Assembly: GCA_030692365.1 (NCBI GenBank)
Contig: JAUYCC010000079.1
Location: 1-47,174, forward strand
Direction: 5' to 3'
Origin: Pelolinea sp.
Lineage (GTDB): Bacteria > Chloroflexota > Anaerolineae > Anaerolineales > Anaerolineaceae
DNA length: 47,174 bases
Under the pieces are notes generated by a model, which had not been told where the DNA came from, ran no database searches, and was given only the letters and a program-made list of their open reading frames with translations. Numbering within the stretch: the first letter of the stretch is position 1; every line of letters starts with the position of its first letter. Below are positions 1 through 6,704 of the stretch, piece after piece. The translations under genes were made by a program, and so were the position numbers.

Positions 1-92
1 GAAATCCAGGTAAGACTTCTCCCTATTGCCAGATACCGACTGAGCTCCTCCCGTTCACTGTTTGTGATCCTTTGATATTCTCTCCTTAGCAT
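1..92 (-). CDS. IS30-family-like transposase, N-terminal fragment cut by window edge
   Basis: Thirty codons are visible, starting at an ATG at 92 and running off the left edge. The start reads MLRREYQRITNSEREELSR, then YLAIGRSLTWI. This resembles the N-terminal helix-turn-helix of IS30-type transposases, where a pattern like 'Y..LT..ER..I...L..G.S...IA' binds the terminal inverted repeats. An in-frame TGA lies 24 nt upstream of the ATG, and a GGAG lies about 14 nt upstream. Only the DNA-binding start is visible, so catalytic residues cannot be checked. A regulator with a similar helix-turn-helix is possible. Confidence 0.45.
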   Translation of the reverse strand, partial: MLRREYQRITNSEREELSRYLAIGRSLTWI

Positions 93-138
93 ACGAATGA
101 TTCTATCTCCTCATCCGTTGCACTAAATATCTGACACC

Positions 139-666
139 TCAATTCAAATAAGCCCTGGCCAGCAGCAGCGCGGCCAGACTTTTGCTGTCGATCAGTTCCC
201 CTTTTTCTATCATTTTGCGGATTACTTCTACAGAAAAGCGTTTTACATTCAGGAATTCGTCTTCGTCCATATCCAATGGTGCGTGGGTAAGACCGGTGGC
301 CAGGAGAATGTGATTGATCTCGCTGGAATAGCCGGCCGCGAGGTAAACGGAGCCCAGCAGGCGCAGGCTGCCGGCGGCCATGCCGGTTTCTTCGCGGATC
401 TCCCTGGCGGCGCAAGCTTCAGGCGTTTCGCCATCATCCATTACGCCGGCGGGCAGTTCCAGCATCTCGCATTCGCAGCCCATGCGGTACTGGCTGACAA
501 ATAACAAGGTACCATCGCTGTCTAGCGGCACGAGCGTCACGGAATCTTTATGGCTGACTAGGTCGTAAGCGCGTTCGCGGCCATCGGGAAGGCGCACTTG
601 CAATTTTTCCACGTCAAACGCGTGACCGTTGAAGACCGTCTTGCGTGAGAGAATGGTATGGATCAT
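139..666 (-). CDS. Nudix hydrolase, ADP-ribose pyrophosphatase-like
   Basis: Predicted to hydrolyse a nucleoside diphosphate linked to another group, such as ADP-ribose, in the cytosol with Mg2+. The 175-residue length is typical of the NudF/ADP-ribose pyrophosphatase group. A complete Nudix box (GX5EX7REUXEEXGU) spans residues 74-96, with G74, E80, R88, E89, E92, E93 and G95 all present. The preceding 'E-L-P-A-G' also fits the ADP-ribose pyrophosphatase subgroup. The ATG at 666 has AAGG about 9 nt upstream. It stands alone on the minus strand and its exact substrate cannot be read from sequence. Confidence 0.9.
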   Translation of the reverse strand: MIHTILSRKTVFNGHAFDVEKLQVRLPDGRERAYDLVSHKDSVTLVPLDSDGTLLFVSQYRMGCECEMLELPAGVMDDGETPEACAAREIREETGMAAGSLRLLGSVYLAAGYSSEINHILLATGLTHAPLDMDEDEFLNVKRFSVEVIRKMIEKGELIDSKSLAALLLARAYLN

Positions 667-703
667 GGTTGGGTACCTTAAGAGGGTAGTGTAACATGAT
701 TAA

Positions 704-756
704 CGCTCCCTAAGTTCAAGCCCAGAGTGGCAACGTGGGGTGCCGAAGGAAGCGGT
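704..756. repeat. Diverged half copy of intergenic repeat family A
   Basis: The stretch from CGCTCCCT to GAAGGAAGCGG aligns by eye with the right half of the better copy at 1864-1946, including the shared core CGTGGGGTG.CGAAGG.AGCGG. It lies between the divergent Nudix and GIY-YIG genes. Confidence 0.6.
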
Positions 757-786
757 TAGAATTATCTGATTAAGAAAGTAAAAGCT

Positions 787-1071
787 ATGCCTTATATGTA
801 TATTCTTGAATGCGCAAATGGGAGTTACTACACAGGCTCAACATGGAATCTGGAAAAAAGATTATGGGATCACCAGAATGGTCAGGGAGCAATTTACACC
901 AAAAGCCGCTTACCAGTAAGGCTGGTTTATTGTGAAGAATATGCAAGGATTGATGAAGCATATTTTAGGGAAAAGCAAATTCAAGGATGGAGCCGAAGGA
1001 AGAAAAAAGCATTGATTGATTTTAATGAAGAAAAACTGGTTGAGTATTCTAAAAATTATCAAAATCGTTAG
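787..1071 (+). CDS. GIY-YIG domain protein (UPF0213/YhbQ-like)
   Basis: A 94-residue single-domain GIY-YIG nuclease-fold protein. The first motif is MYILECANGSYYTGST, where the 'YILEC..GSYYTG' pattern is the YhbQ/UPF0213 form of GIY...YIG. Downstream are R25, the 'GAIYTKSRLPVRLVY' segment and a Glu in 'YFREKQIQGWSRRKK', matching the conserved Arg and Glu of the fold. Proteins of this size usually stand alone. Some bind or nick DNA, but the cellular role is poorly defined. A paralogue is encoded at 25793-26053. The start at 787 follows AGAAAGTAAAAGCT, with no strong ribosome binding site. Confidence 0.85.
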   Translation: MPYMYILECANGSYYTGSTWNLEKRLWDHQNGQGAIYTKSRLPVRLVYCEEYARIDEAYFREKQIQGWSRRKKKALIDFNEEKLVEYSKNYQNR

Positions 1072-1133
1072 TGAATCATGAAAATAAATTTCTTTTGAAA
1101 GACGAATTAAAGACCTGTGTTTTCTATGGATTT

Positions 1134-1216
1134 GGCTTCGACAGGCTCAGCCAACCGGCTTCGACAGGCTCAGCCAACGGTAAACCCGCTCCCTGAGCTC
1201 GTCGAAGGGTGCGGGG
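1134..1216. repeat. Intergenic repeat family A, with a tandem 22-bp left arm
   Basis: The unit GGCTTCGACAGGCTCAGCCA (plus AC) occurs twice, at 1134-1155 and 1157-1178. It is followed by CCCTGAGCTCGTCGAAGGG, which is partly complementary to the left arm. This gives a REP-like imperfect palindrome. Related copies lie at 704-756, 1864-1946, 36732-36773 (reverse orientation) and 44181-44215. Confidence 0.85.
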
Positions 1217-1277
1217 TGGTTAGGGTTTCCCCATAAAAATTTCTAGAAAATAATTGATACTGTTTCGAATTAATAAA

Positions 1278-1306
1278 ACCCTAAAGGTTTTAGAAACCTT
1301 TAGGGT
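1278..1306 (-). terminator. Perfect 13-bp hairpin upstream of the GNAT gene
   Basis: The arms ACCCTAAAGGTTT (1278-1290) and AAACCTTTAGGGT (1294-1306) are perfectly complementary around a 3-nt loop. On the minus strand it is followed by TTTTATTAATT, as in an intrinsic terminator, although no minus-strand gene feeds into it. On the plus strand it would sit in the 5' leader of the acetyltransferase gene. A sister hairpin with the same ACCCTAAAGG arm lies exactly 730 bp to the right, at 2008-2037. Confidence 0.6.
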
Positions 1307-1341
1307 CTGGGGAAATGGGAAAAATATTATTGAGGTTAAAA

Positions 1342-1857
1342 ATGGTTATCATTCGCGAAGAAACACCCCAAGATATTGATCGGATCCGAGAAATCAATGA
1401 TGCCGCGTTTAGCCAACCCAATGAAGGGCGAATCGTTGACCAGATAAGAAAATCCTGTTCCGAAACGCTGTCTCTGGTGGGGGTTTTGGATGGGAAAATC
1501 ATCGGTCATATCTTATTCAGCCCGGTGGAAATTGAAACACAGACAGGAATAATTAAAGGAATGGGGCTGGCGCCCATGGCAGTTGCGCCCGACCAGCAAA
1601 ACCAGGGGATTGGCATACAGTTGGTAGTCGAGGGATTAAAAATTATCAAGAAGCGGGGATACCCGTTTGTTATCGTTCTGGGACACCCGAATTATTACCC
1701 ACGGTTTGGATTTAAACCCGTGTCACTTTACGGCTTGAAATGCCAGTGGGAAGGCGTTCCGGCCATGGCCTTTATGGCGATTATTTTTGATGAAGAAAAA
1801 ATGATAGGCGTTACGGGTGTGACCAGGTACCGGGATGAGTTCAATGACGCGATGTAG
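1342..1857 (+). CDS. GNAT-family N-acetyltransferase (YhbS-like)
   Basis: Predicted to transfer an acetyl group from acetyl-CoA to an amine. The fold starts MVIIREETPQDIDRIREIN. The acetyl-CoA motif A region reads 'GLAPMAVAPDQQNQGIGIQL', with the Q-x-x-G-x-G loop in 'QNQGIG', followed by 'VIVLGHPNYYPRFGF', which is typical of the YhbS subgroup. I chose ATG 1342 because GAGG lies 5 nt upstream. An in-frame ATG at 1315 would add nine residues but has no ribosome binding site. The gene is flanked on both sides by a family-A repeat plus a hairpin. The substrate is unknown. Confidence 0.85.
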   Translation: MVIIREETPQDIDRIREINDAAFSQPNEGRIVDQIRKSCSETLSLVGVLDGKIIGHILFSPVEIETQTGIIKGMGLAPMAVAPDQQNQGIGIQLVVEGLKIIKKRGYPFVIVLGHPNYYPRFGFKPVSLYGLKCQWEGVPAMAFMAIIFDEEKMIGVTGVTRYRDEFNDAM

Positions 1858-1863
1858 ATTGTT

Positions 1864-1946
1864 GGTTTTGACAGGCTCAGCCAACGGAAACACCGCTCCC
1901 TGAGCGCTTGCCCAGAGCGATAGCGTGGGGTGTCGAAGGGAGCGGC
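1864..1946. repeat. Intergenic repeat family A, full copy
   Basis: The left arm GGTTTTGACAGGCTCAGCCA is followed by CGCTCCCTGAGCGCTTGCCC and then AGCGTGGGGTGTCGAAGGG. The GACAGGCTCAG and CTGAGC...GTCGAAG parts are the paired arms. It begins within 10 bases of the end of the acetyltransferase gene. Confidence 0.8.
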
Positions 1947-2007
1947 AAAGTATTGATTGTGTGAATAATTAAATTTAAAAGATTATTTGGCACCATATTA
2001 ATTAAAA

Positions 2008-2037
2008 AGACCCTAAAGGATCATACCTTTAGGGTCT
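2008..2037 (-). terminator. Intrinsic terminator of the lipoprotein gene
   Basis: The 12-bp arms AGACCCTAAAGG and CCTTTAGGGTCT enclose a 6-nt loop. On the minus strand the 3' arm runs into TTTTTAATTAAT. It lies about 20 bases downstream of the lipoprotein stop codon. Confidence 0.8.
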
Positions 2038-2056
2038 GCGTCTTATTATTTACAAC

Positions 2057-2725
2057 TTATTTATTCGCGAAGTTATCCATTCCCCAATAACCGGTGTTAT
2101 CCGTTTCAAGATAAATAACTATCTTTGATGTGCCACGTAAACCATCAGGGATATTCAGTGTGACATCGAATCCGTAACCTTTGGAACCATCGGGTTTGTA
2201 TTTGGAAGTGCCTACAACGATGTACTTACTGAAATCGTATTGCCCATCAGGTCCCATTTTGAAGGTCAAATCCATATTATTTAATAACCACGCAGATACC
2301 TTCAAAGTTATGGATTGATCCTTATTTACTTCGGTTACGCAAATAAATAAGCCTGGAGCGCAGTTCTTGGTTGTGTAATTTAATTCAACCACCGGCGGGG
2401 GACCGGCTGTGGAAGTTGGCAGCGGTTTGGCAGTCGGTTCAACCACATCGGGTTCAGGTGTAGTCTCAGTGGTGGCGGCATCCTCGCCGTTATCGGCGAC
2501 CTGGGTTCCTTTGGCCGGGGTGGCATTCAGCGGGACGGCCATAGCGGTCTGGGTGCCCGCGATGATGTCCTTCATCAACTGCGATTGCGTGGACACCGGG
2601 TTGGGCAGGGTTGTATCTGCGCCGGGCGCTTCGGACGGGCTGCCGGAAGCGGACCGCGTGCAGGCACTGATCATCACGCTGAAGATGATGAGGGCTGCCA
2701 ATAAAACAATTTGATTCCTTTTCAT
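2057..2725 (-). CDS. Hypothetical lipoprotein with Thr/Pro-rich linker
   Basis: A 222-residue exported lipoprotein. The first 22 residues form a lipoprotein signal peptide (MKRNQIVLLAALIIFSVMIS) with a lipobox ending at Cys22 (I-S-A-C). A low-complexity Ala/Thr/Pro/Glu region follows to about residue 110. The C-terminal ~110 residues contain two cysteines (in 'KNCAPGLFICV') and alternating hydrophobic strands, suggesting a small beta domain. I do not recognise this domain. The start has a strong GGAGGAG ribosome binding site. It is a single gene ended by the hairpin at 2008-2037. It probably sits on the outer face of the membrane, but no function can be assigned. Confidence 0.8.
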   Translation of the reverse strand: MKRNQIVLLAALIIFSVMISACTRSASGSPSEAPGADTTLPNPVSTQSQLMKDIIAGTQTAMAVPLNATPAKGTQVADNGEDAATTETTPEPDVVEPTAKPLPTSTAGPPPVVELNYTTKNCAPGLFICVTEVNKDQSITLKVSAWLLNNMDLTFKMGPDGQYDFSKYIVVGTSKYKPDGSKGYGFDVTLNIPDGLRGTSKIVIYLETDNTGYWGMDNFANK

Positions 2726-2841
2726 GAGTTATTCTCCTCCAAAGTTTATTTTCACATGAATTATATTAATAAATATAACACTTATTATCTTAGCATGGCA
2801 TGGCATGCAAGTCAATATAAATATACACCATTAAAATGAAA

Positions 2842-2867
2842 AAAGCGCGGGTTTTGCCCGCGCTTTA
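2842..2867 (-). terminator. Intrinsic terminator downstream of the SPFH gene
   Basis: AAAGCGCGGG and CCCGCGCTTT flank a short TTTTG loop. On the minus strand the stem is followed by a T-rich run. It lies about 20 bases beyond the stop of the prohibitin-like gene. Confidence 0.85.
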
Positions 2868-2886
2868 ATACAGTAATTCTGTAAAT

Positions 2887-3900
2887 CTATGGCGTCACGC
2901 CAGGAATTGTGAACACAAAGGGCGCGTTGCTGGGGAGCAGCATGGTATTGATGTTGGGCGCCAGCTTGGAAATATACTGGTAAGTCAGCAGTTCCGGGTT
3001 ATTGGCAATCGCGTCCTGAATAAGCTTGAGCGCGTCAGCTTCTGCCTGCGCTTGGATCAGGCGAGCCTTTGCGGCGCCTTCAGCCGCGATCACCGCGGAA
3101 TCCGCCTGGCCTTTGGCGGTTTCAACCACCTGCAGGGCTTCCTGCTTGCGCTGCTGCACAATAAAAACCGCCTGCTGCACCTGCTGTTCGGAAATCTGTT
3201 TCTGTTCCACCGAAGCGGCGTATTCGGGCGAGAAGGTGATGTTGCGCAGCACGAAATCAACCAGGATCAGACCGTTTTCCTTAAGTTTTTCGGTCATTTT
3301 AGTGTTGATGTACTTCACCAGTTCAAAACGTTTGTCGGCGACTACTTCTTCAACGCCGTATTGTGATACAGCGTCGCGTATGATGCCACGCGATTGAGCG
3401 CGTATCAACTCGTTAGGATAGCGATCCTGCCACAAGATGTGAACTTTCACAACCTGGTCCGGATCGACCTGATAGATAACCGAGGAGTCCACAAAGATCT
3501 CCTGGCCGTTTGCAGTGCGGGCGGTGATGGAATCGTCTCCCTGAACCTGGCCTTCACCGGCAACGATAGACATGGTATAGGTCTGGCGGGAAATCGGGTA
3601 GCGTACAACCCGCTCGACGAACGGCACAATCCATCGCAGCCCTGGCGTCATAGCCTCCTCGCGGTAGCCCTTGGGCGCCAACGCCGAAATGACCACGCCG
3701 CGCTCCTGGGGTTCGATAAAGACCAACCCAGCGCTTAAGGTGGTTACAACCAGAGCGGCGGCCAATACCGCGATAATAATAGAACGGCCATTCTTTAGCT
3801 TAGTCCCGCGGGCGGCCTGAAAGGTGACCATGACAATAGATGCCATCACGCCCACCCATAATATCGCGGATAAACCTGCAATTAAATCAGTGATTCTCAT
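2887..3900 (-). CDS. SPFH/prohibitin-like (Band 7) membrane protein
   Basis: A 337-residue membrane scaffold protein of the SPFH superfamily. Two hydrophobic helices span roughly residues 8-28 and 42-62. The Band 7 domain begins at 'GLVFIEPQERGVVI' and runs to about residue 230, including 'AQSRGIIRDAVSQY'. A long Ala/Gln/Glu-rich coiled coil (about 235-300) carries the 'EGAAKARLIQAQAEADAL' pattern typical of prohibitins. Family members oligomerise into rings that organise membrane domains or hold FtsH-type proteases. No partner gene (NfeD or FtsH) is adjacent. It is transcribed alone and ended by the hairpin at 2842-2867. Confidence 0.88.
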   Translation of the reverse strand: MRITDLIAGLSAILWVGVMASIVMVTFQAARGTKLKNGRSIIIAVLAAALVVTTLSAGLVFIEPQERGVVISALAPKGYREEAMTPGLRWIVPFVERVVRYPISRQTYTMSIVAGEGQVQGDDSITARTANGQEIFVDSSVIYQVDPDQVVKVHILWQDRYPNELIRAQSRGIIRDAVSQYGVEEVVADKRFELVKYINTKMTEKLKENGLILVDFVLRNITFSPEYAASVEQKQISEQQVQQAVFIVQQRKQEALQVVETAKGQADSAVIAAEGAAKARLIQAQAEADALKLIQDAIANNPELLTYQYISKLAPNINTMLLPSNAPFVFTIPGVTP

Positions 3901-4007
3901 TTTTTCTCCAATTCTTATTAGAAACTAATTTTTACACAAAATTATTAAAATAGCATTAATGATTTCTTAACTATACCTTTTTTCTGGGTAAATGTTTCGT
4001 GATGAAA

Positions 4008-4445
4008 TTAGAAATCAAGCAGGATGGTGACCGGGCCGTCGTTATGGATCTCCACCAGCATGTCCGCGCCGAATTCACCGCTTTGGGTTTCAATTCCAAG
4101 CTTCTTCAATGCTTCAATAAAATAATCCACCAGCGGGCTGGCCATCTCAGGTGGGGCGGCGTCAATAAATGAAGGACGGTTGCCTTTGCGTGTATCGGCC
4201 ATCAGGGTGAACTGCGACACCACAATGGCTTGTCCGTGAACATCCAGAATGGATAGATTCATTTTCCCGGCATCGTCGCTGAAGACGCGCAGATTGGAAA
4301 TTTTATTTGCCAGGGCGTCCGCTTTCTCCTGATTATCAGTTTTTTCAACCCCCAAAAGAATAACAAAACCCCGCCCGATACTTGCGACGGCTTTCTTATT
4401 GATTGTAACTTTGCTTTTAATAACGCGCTGAATGACGGCTCGCAT
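4008..4445 (-). CDS. dtd: D-aminoacyl-tRNA deacylase
   Basis: Hydrolyses D-aminoacyl-tRNA, recycling tRNA mischarged with D-amino acids, and also edits Gly-tRNA(Ala). The 145-residue length is normal for the family. Both signature motifs are present: S-Q-F-T-L at residues 77-81 and N-D-G-P-V-T at 135-140, which form the active site across the dimer. The N-terminus (MRAVIQRV) is canonical. It is the last gene of a minus-strand group selenoprotein > trpS > dtd, 29 bases after trpS. Pairing a tRNA charging enzyme with a proofreading enzyme fits a translation-quality operon. Confidence 0.96.
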   Translation of the reverse strand: MRAVIQRVIKSKVTINKKAVASIGRGFVILLGVEKTDNQEKADALANKISNLRVFSDDAGKMNLSILDVHGQAIVVSQFTLMADTRKGNRPSFIDAAPPEMASPLVDYFIEALKKLGIETQSGEFGADMLVEIHNDGPVTILLDF

Positions 4446-4474
4446 GGTTAGTTACCGGGTTTTAGAATTTTCAC

Positions 4475-5461
4475 TTAAAAAAGCCCAATCGCTGCGCGGA
4501 CTTCCGCCATGGTTTGCTGGGCGATCACCCGCGCGCGTTTGGCGCCGTCCCGGAGCACGTCAAACACATAGTCCGGGTTGCGGCCGAGTTCGGCGCGCTT
4601 TTCGCGGAAGGGGGCGAGCGCGGCATTCAGATTCTTGGCAAACAGTTGCTTGTCTTCCACGCAGCCAATGCCCGCGCGACGGCATTCCCGGTTGACCATC
4701 TCCACTTCTTCCGGGCTGGAAAATACCTTATGCAGGGTAAATACGTTGCAGACATCCGGGTTGCCCGGGTCGCTGCGCCGCTGGCGCGCCGGGTCGGTGA
4801 CCATTTTCATCACGCGCTGGAGCGTTTCTTCTGGCGTGGCCGCGATCTCAATGTGGTTATCCAGGCTTTTGCTCATCTTGTTCTTGCCATCAATACCCAG
4901 CACTTTGGGGACTTCGGTGACCTTCATCTCCGGTTCCACCAGAACGTTGGTGTTGTAGCGGTGATTGAAGGTGCGTACCACTTCGCGCGCGAATTCAATA
5001 TGCGGCGCCTGGTCAACGCCCACCGGTACAGCGTTGGCTTTATAAAGCAGGATATCGGCGGACATCAGCACCGGATAGCCGACGAGGCCGTAATTAATGT
5101 TATTGGGATTCTCGCGGATCTTCTCCTTAAATGTAGGAAGGTCGGTTAGTTTTCCCAATGGGGTTACCATCGAGAGGATGGTGTGCAGTTCGGTTACCTC
5201 CGGCACGTTGGACTGCACAAAAAGGATCGTTTTCTGCGGGTCGATTCCCGCCGCCAGCCAGTCGAGCGCCATTTCGTAGGTATTCTCTCTCAGGTTCTGG
5301 GTGGTGTCGAGCGTGGTCAGGGCGTGCAAGTCAACGATGCAATAAATGCAATCGTAGTCCTTCTGCAGCGCGACATAATTCTTGATGGCGCCCAGATAGT
5401 TGCCCAAATGCTGGCGGCCGGTTGGCCGCGCGCCGGAAAAAACGCGTCCTTTGCTTGCCAT
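4475..5461 (-). CDS. trpS: Tryptophan--tRNA ligase
   Basis: Charges tRNA(Trp) with tryptophan using ATP. It has 328 residues, the usual bacterial length. The class-I signature is in 'GARPTGRQHLGNYLGA', where HLGN at residues 18-21 is the HIGH variant. The KMSKS loop is exact at 195-199. 'SADILLYKANAVPVGVDQ' is the typical TrpRS substrate-binding segment. The start ATG lies 2 bases after the stop of the upstream selenoprotein gene, so the two are surely co-transcribed and perhaps translationally coupled. dtd follows downstream. Confidence 0.97.
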   Translation of the reverse strand: MASKGRVFSGARPTGRQHLGNYLGAIKNYVALQKDYDCIYCIVDLHALTTLDTTQNLRENTYEMALDWLAAGIDPQKTILFVQSNVPEVTELHTILSMVTPLGKLTDLPTFKEKIRENPNNINYGLVGYPVLMSADILLYKANAVPVGVDQAPHIEFAREVVRTFNHRYNTNVLVEPEMKVTEVPKVLGIDGKNKMSKSLDNHIEIAATPEETLQRVMKMVTDPARQRRSDPGNPDVCNVFTLHKVFSSPEEVEMVNRECRRAGIGCVEDKQLFAKNLNAALAPFREKRAELGRNPDYVFDVLRDGAKRARVIAQQTMAEVRAAIGLF

Positions 5462-5463
5462 TG

Positions 5464-5712
5464 TTATTTCATTAACCTTTCCATAATTATTTGCTCAATT
5501 TCGCCGGGGTGCGGAAGCCGCCCGATTTTCAGTTTTGAATAGACCAATTCATCCTGAAGATACACTTCAAAGCATCCGGTCCTGTCTGAGGGTTTGATGG
5601 CGGCGTCCTGGAGCTTTCCCGCGAATTGCATCATAAGGGAGTCTGCCAAACTGGCAGCCTGATTATCAAAGCGTCAGGCCGCGCAATATTCAATAAGTAC
5701 TTTCTTCTCCAT
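5464..5712 (-). CDS. SelW-like (Rdx family) selenoprotein with in-frame UGA
   Basis: A small thioredoxin-fold selenoprotein of 82 residues. From ATG 5712 (AGGAG 8 nt upstream) the frame reads MEKKVLIEYCAA, then TGA at 5674-5676, then RFDNQAASLADSLM, and continues to a TAA at 5464. Reading the TGA as selenocysteine gives a CxxU redox motif (Cys10, Sec13) directly after the first beta strand, exactly where Rdx/SelW/SelT/SelH proteins carry CxxU or CxxC. The rest fits the family: 'TGCFEVYLQDELVYSK' and 'GRLPHPGEIEQII'. A hairpin just after the TGA (5643-5657) matches bacterial SECIS rules. Automatic callers would start at the internal ATG 5649 and lose the redox motif. It is co-transcribed with trpS. 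Confidence 0.9.
5643..5657 (-). promoter_or_regulatory. Putative bacterial SECIS hairpin of the SelW-like gene
   Basis: On the mRNA, CTGCCA-GTT-TGGCAG forms a perfect 6-bp stem with a 3-nt loop starting with G. The loop starts 23 nt after the UGA. Known bacterial SECIS elements have a loop 16-37 nt after UGA with a G among the first two loop bases, so both conditions are met. It lies inside the coding region, as expected for bacteria. Confidence 0.75.
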
Positions 5713-5799
5713 TTTCTTTACTCCTGTTGATCAGTTTAAATTATAACTTACGCCCTCCGGCATCATATCCTTCAGCGAATCTTGGTAAAATCCTTGGTA

Positions 5800-6432
5800 A
5801 TGCCTCATTCACCTTTGCATGTGCCAATCAGTAAACGAGTTCTCGACCTTATCGTCTCTCTGGCTGCGTTAGCTATTCTTTCCCCAATCCTTCTGCTCAT
5901 TTCAATCATGGCCCTTGCTGTTGAGGGACTGCCCCTTTTTTTCTGCCAGGATCGCCCCGGACTGGACGGGAAGATTTTTAAGGTATGCAAATTCCGCACA
6001 ATGAAAGCTGCGCGCGGACCTTCCGGCGCGCAGCTACCGGATGAAGATCGCATCACAGGGATGGGTAAATTTCTCCGCCGCACCAGCCTTGATGAATTGC
6101 CGGAACTTTTTAATGTTATTAAAGGTGAGATGAGCCTGGTTGGTCCGCGTCCGCTGCTGGTGCAGTATCTTGATCGATATTCCCCCGAACAGGCACGCCG
6201 CCATGAGGTTCTGCCCGGCATCACCGGCTGGGCGCAGGTCAACGGGCGCAACGCCATTTCCTGGGATGAAAAATTCCGCCTGGACGTCTGGTATGTGGTC
6301 CACTGGTCCTTCTGGCTGGATATCCGCATCATTCTGATGACGGTCTGGAAAGTTCTGGCGGGCGAGGGAATCTCCCAGCCTGGCCGCGCGACCATGGATG
6401 AATTCATGGGGAACGAGGAAGAAGAGGAATAA
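5800..6432 (+). CDS. Undecaprenyl-phosphate sugar phosphotransferase (bacterial sugar transferase)
   Basis: Predicted to start surface-glycan synthesis by moving a sugar-1-phosphate onto undecaprenyl phosphate at the inner membrane face. About 210 residues make it a short monotopic type, with one N-terminal membrane helix ('LIVSLAALAILSPILLLISI'). The catalytic core is intact: 'DRPGLDGKIFKVCKFRTM', 'LRRTSLDELPELFNVIKG', 'SLVGPRP' and 'PGITGWAQVNGRN'. An in-frame TTG at 5782 could extend it by six residues, but the ATG at 5800 is preferred. It is divergent from the selenoprotein operon and 5 kb from the polysaccharide cluster, which lacks such an enzyme, so the two may act together. Confidence 0.93.
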   Translation: MPHSPLHVPISKRVLDLIVSLAALAILSPILLLISIMALAVEGLPLFFCQDRPGLDGKIFKVCKFRTMKAARGPSGAQLPDEDRITGMGKFLRRTSLDELPELFNVIKGEMSLVGPRPLLVQYLDRYSPEQARRHEVLPGITGWAQVNGRNAISWDEKFRLDVWYVVHWSFWLDIRIILMTVWKVLAGEGISQPGRATMDEFMGNEEEEE

Positions 6433-6488
6433 AGGGATTCTTTCACATTAGAGTGGGATCGTTACCCTATGGGCACGGTTCCCAGTCA

Positions 6489-6670
6489 GTCGCTTCGCTC
6501 CTTCTGGATGACATTTTTTTGATGTCATGCTGAACGAAGTGAGTGCGAAGCCTACCCGAAGGGTAAGCATCTCGTCCCATTTTGGTATACGTTTGATTAT
6601 GGCCGACATCCCTATAGTACCCGAAGCGAAGCGGAGGGTATTCGGTCGCTTCGCTCCCTCAGGATGACAT
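6489..6670. repeat. Intergenic repeat family B, compound copy
   Basis: Three parts are visible: TCGCTTCGCTCCTTCTGGAT (6489-), then TGTCATGCTGAACGAAG ... CGAAGGGTAAGCATCTCG (6524-6574), then ACCCGAAGCGAAGCGGAGGG ... GCTTCGCTCCCTCAGGATGA (6619-6670). The TCATGCTGAACGAAG and CAGGATGACA ends are inverted relative to each other. Related copies occur at 36904-36942, 38067-38199 and 44088-44177. The element fills most of the 271-base gap before the BMP-like gene. Confidence 0.8.
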
Positions 6671-6704
6671 ATTATTTCTTCCTTGAAGGAGATAAAAATG
6701 TAAA

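Noticed and set aside
1134-1178. Start of a CRISPR array
   Set aside because: Only two adjacent 22-bp units with a 1-bp gap and no spacers. They are arms of the family-A repeat, and no cas genes are present.
4514-5149. 211-residue plus-strand ORF
   Set aside because: It is antisense to trpS, which has intact HLGN and KMSKS motifs.
5464-5649. Short 61-residue ORF starting at the internal ATG 5649 as a stand-alone gene
   Set aside because: The sequence upstream in the same frame continues the protein family through the TGA and has a better start with AGGAG at 5712. The short form would lack the redox motif.
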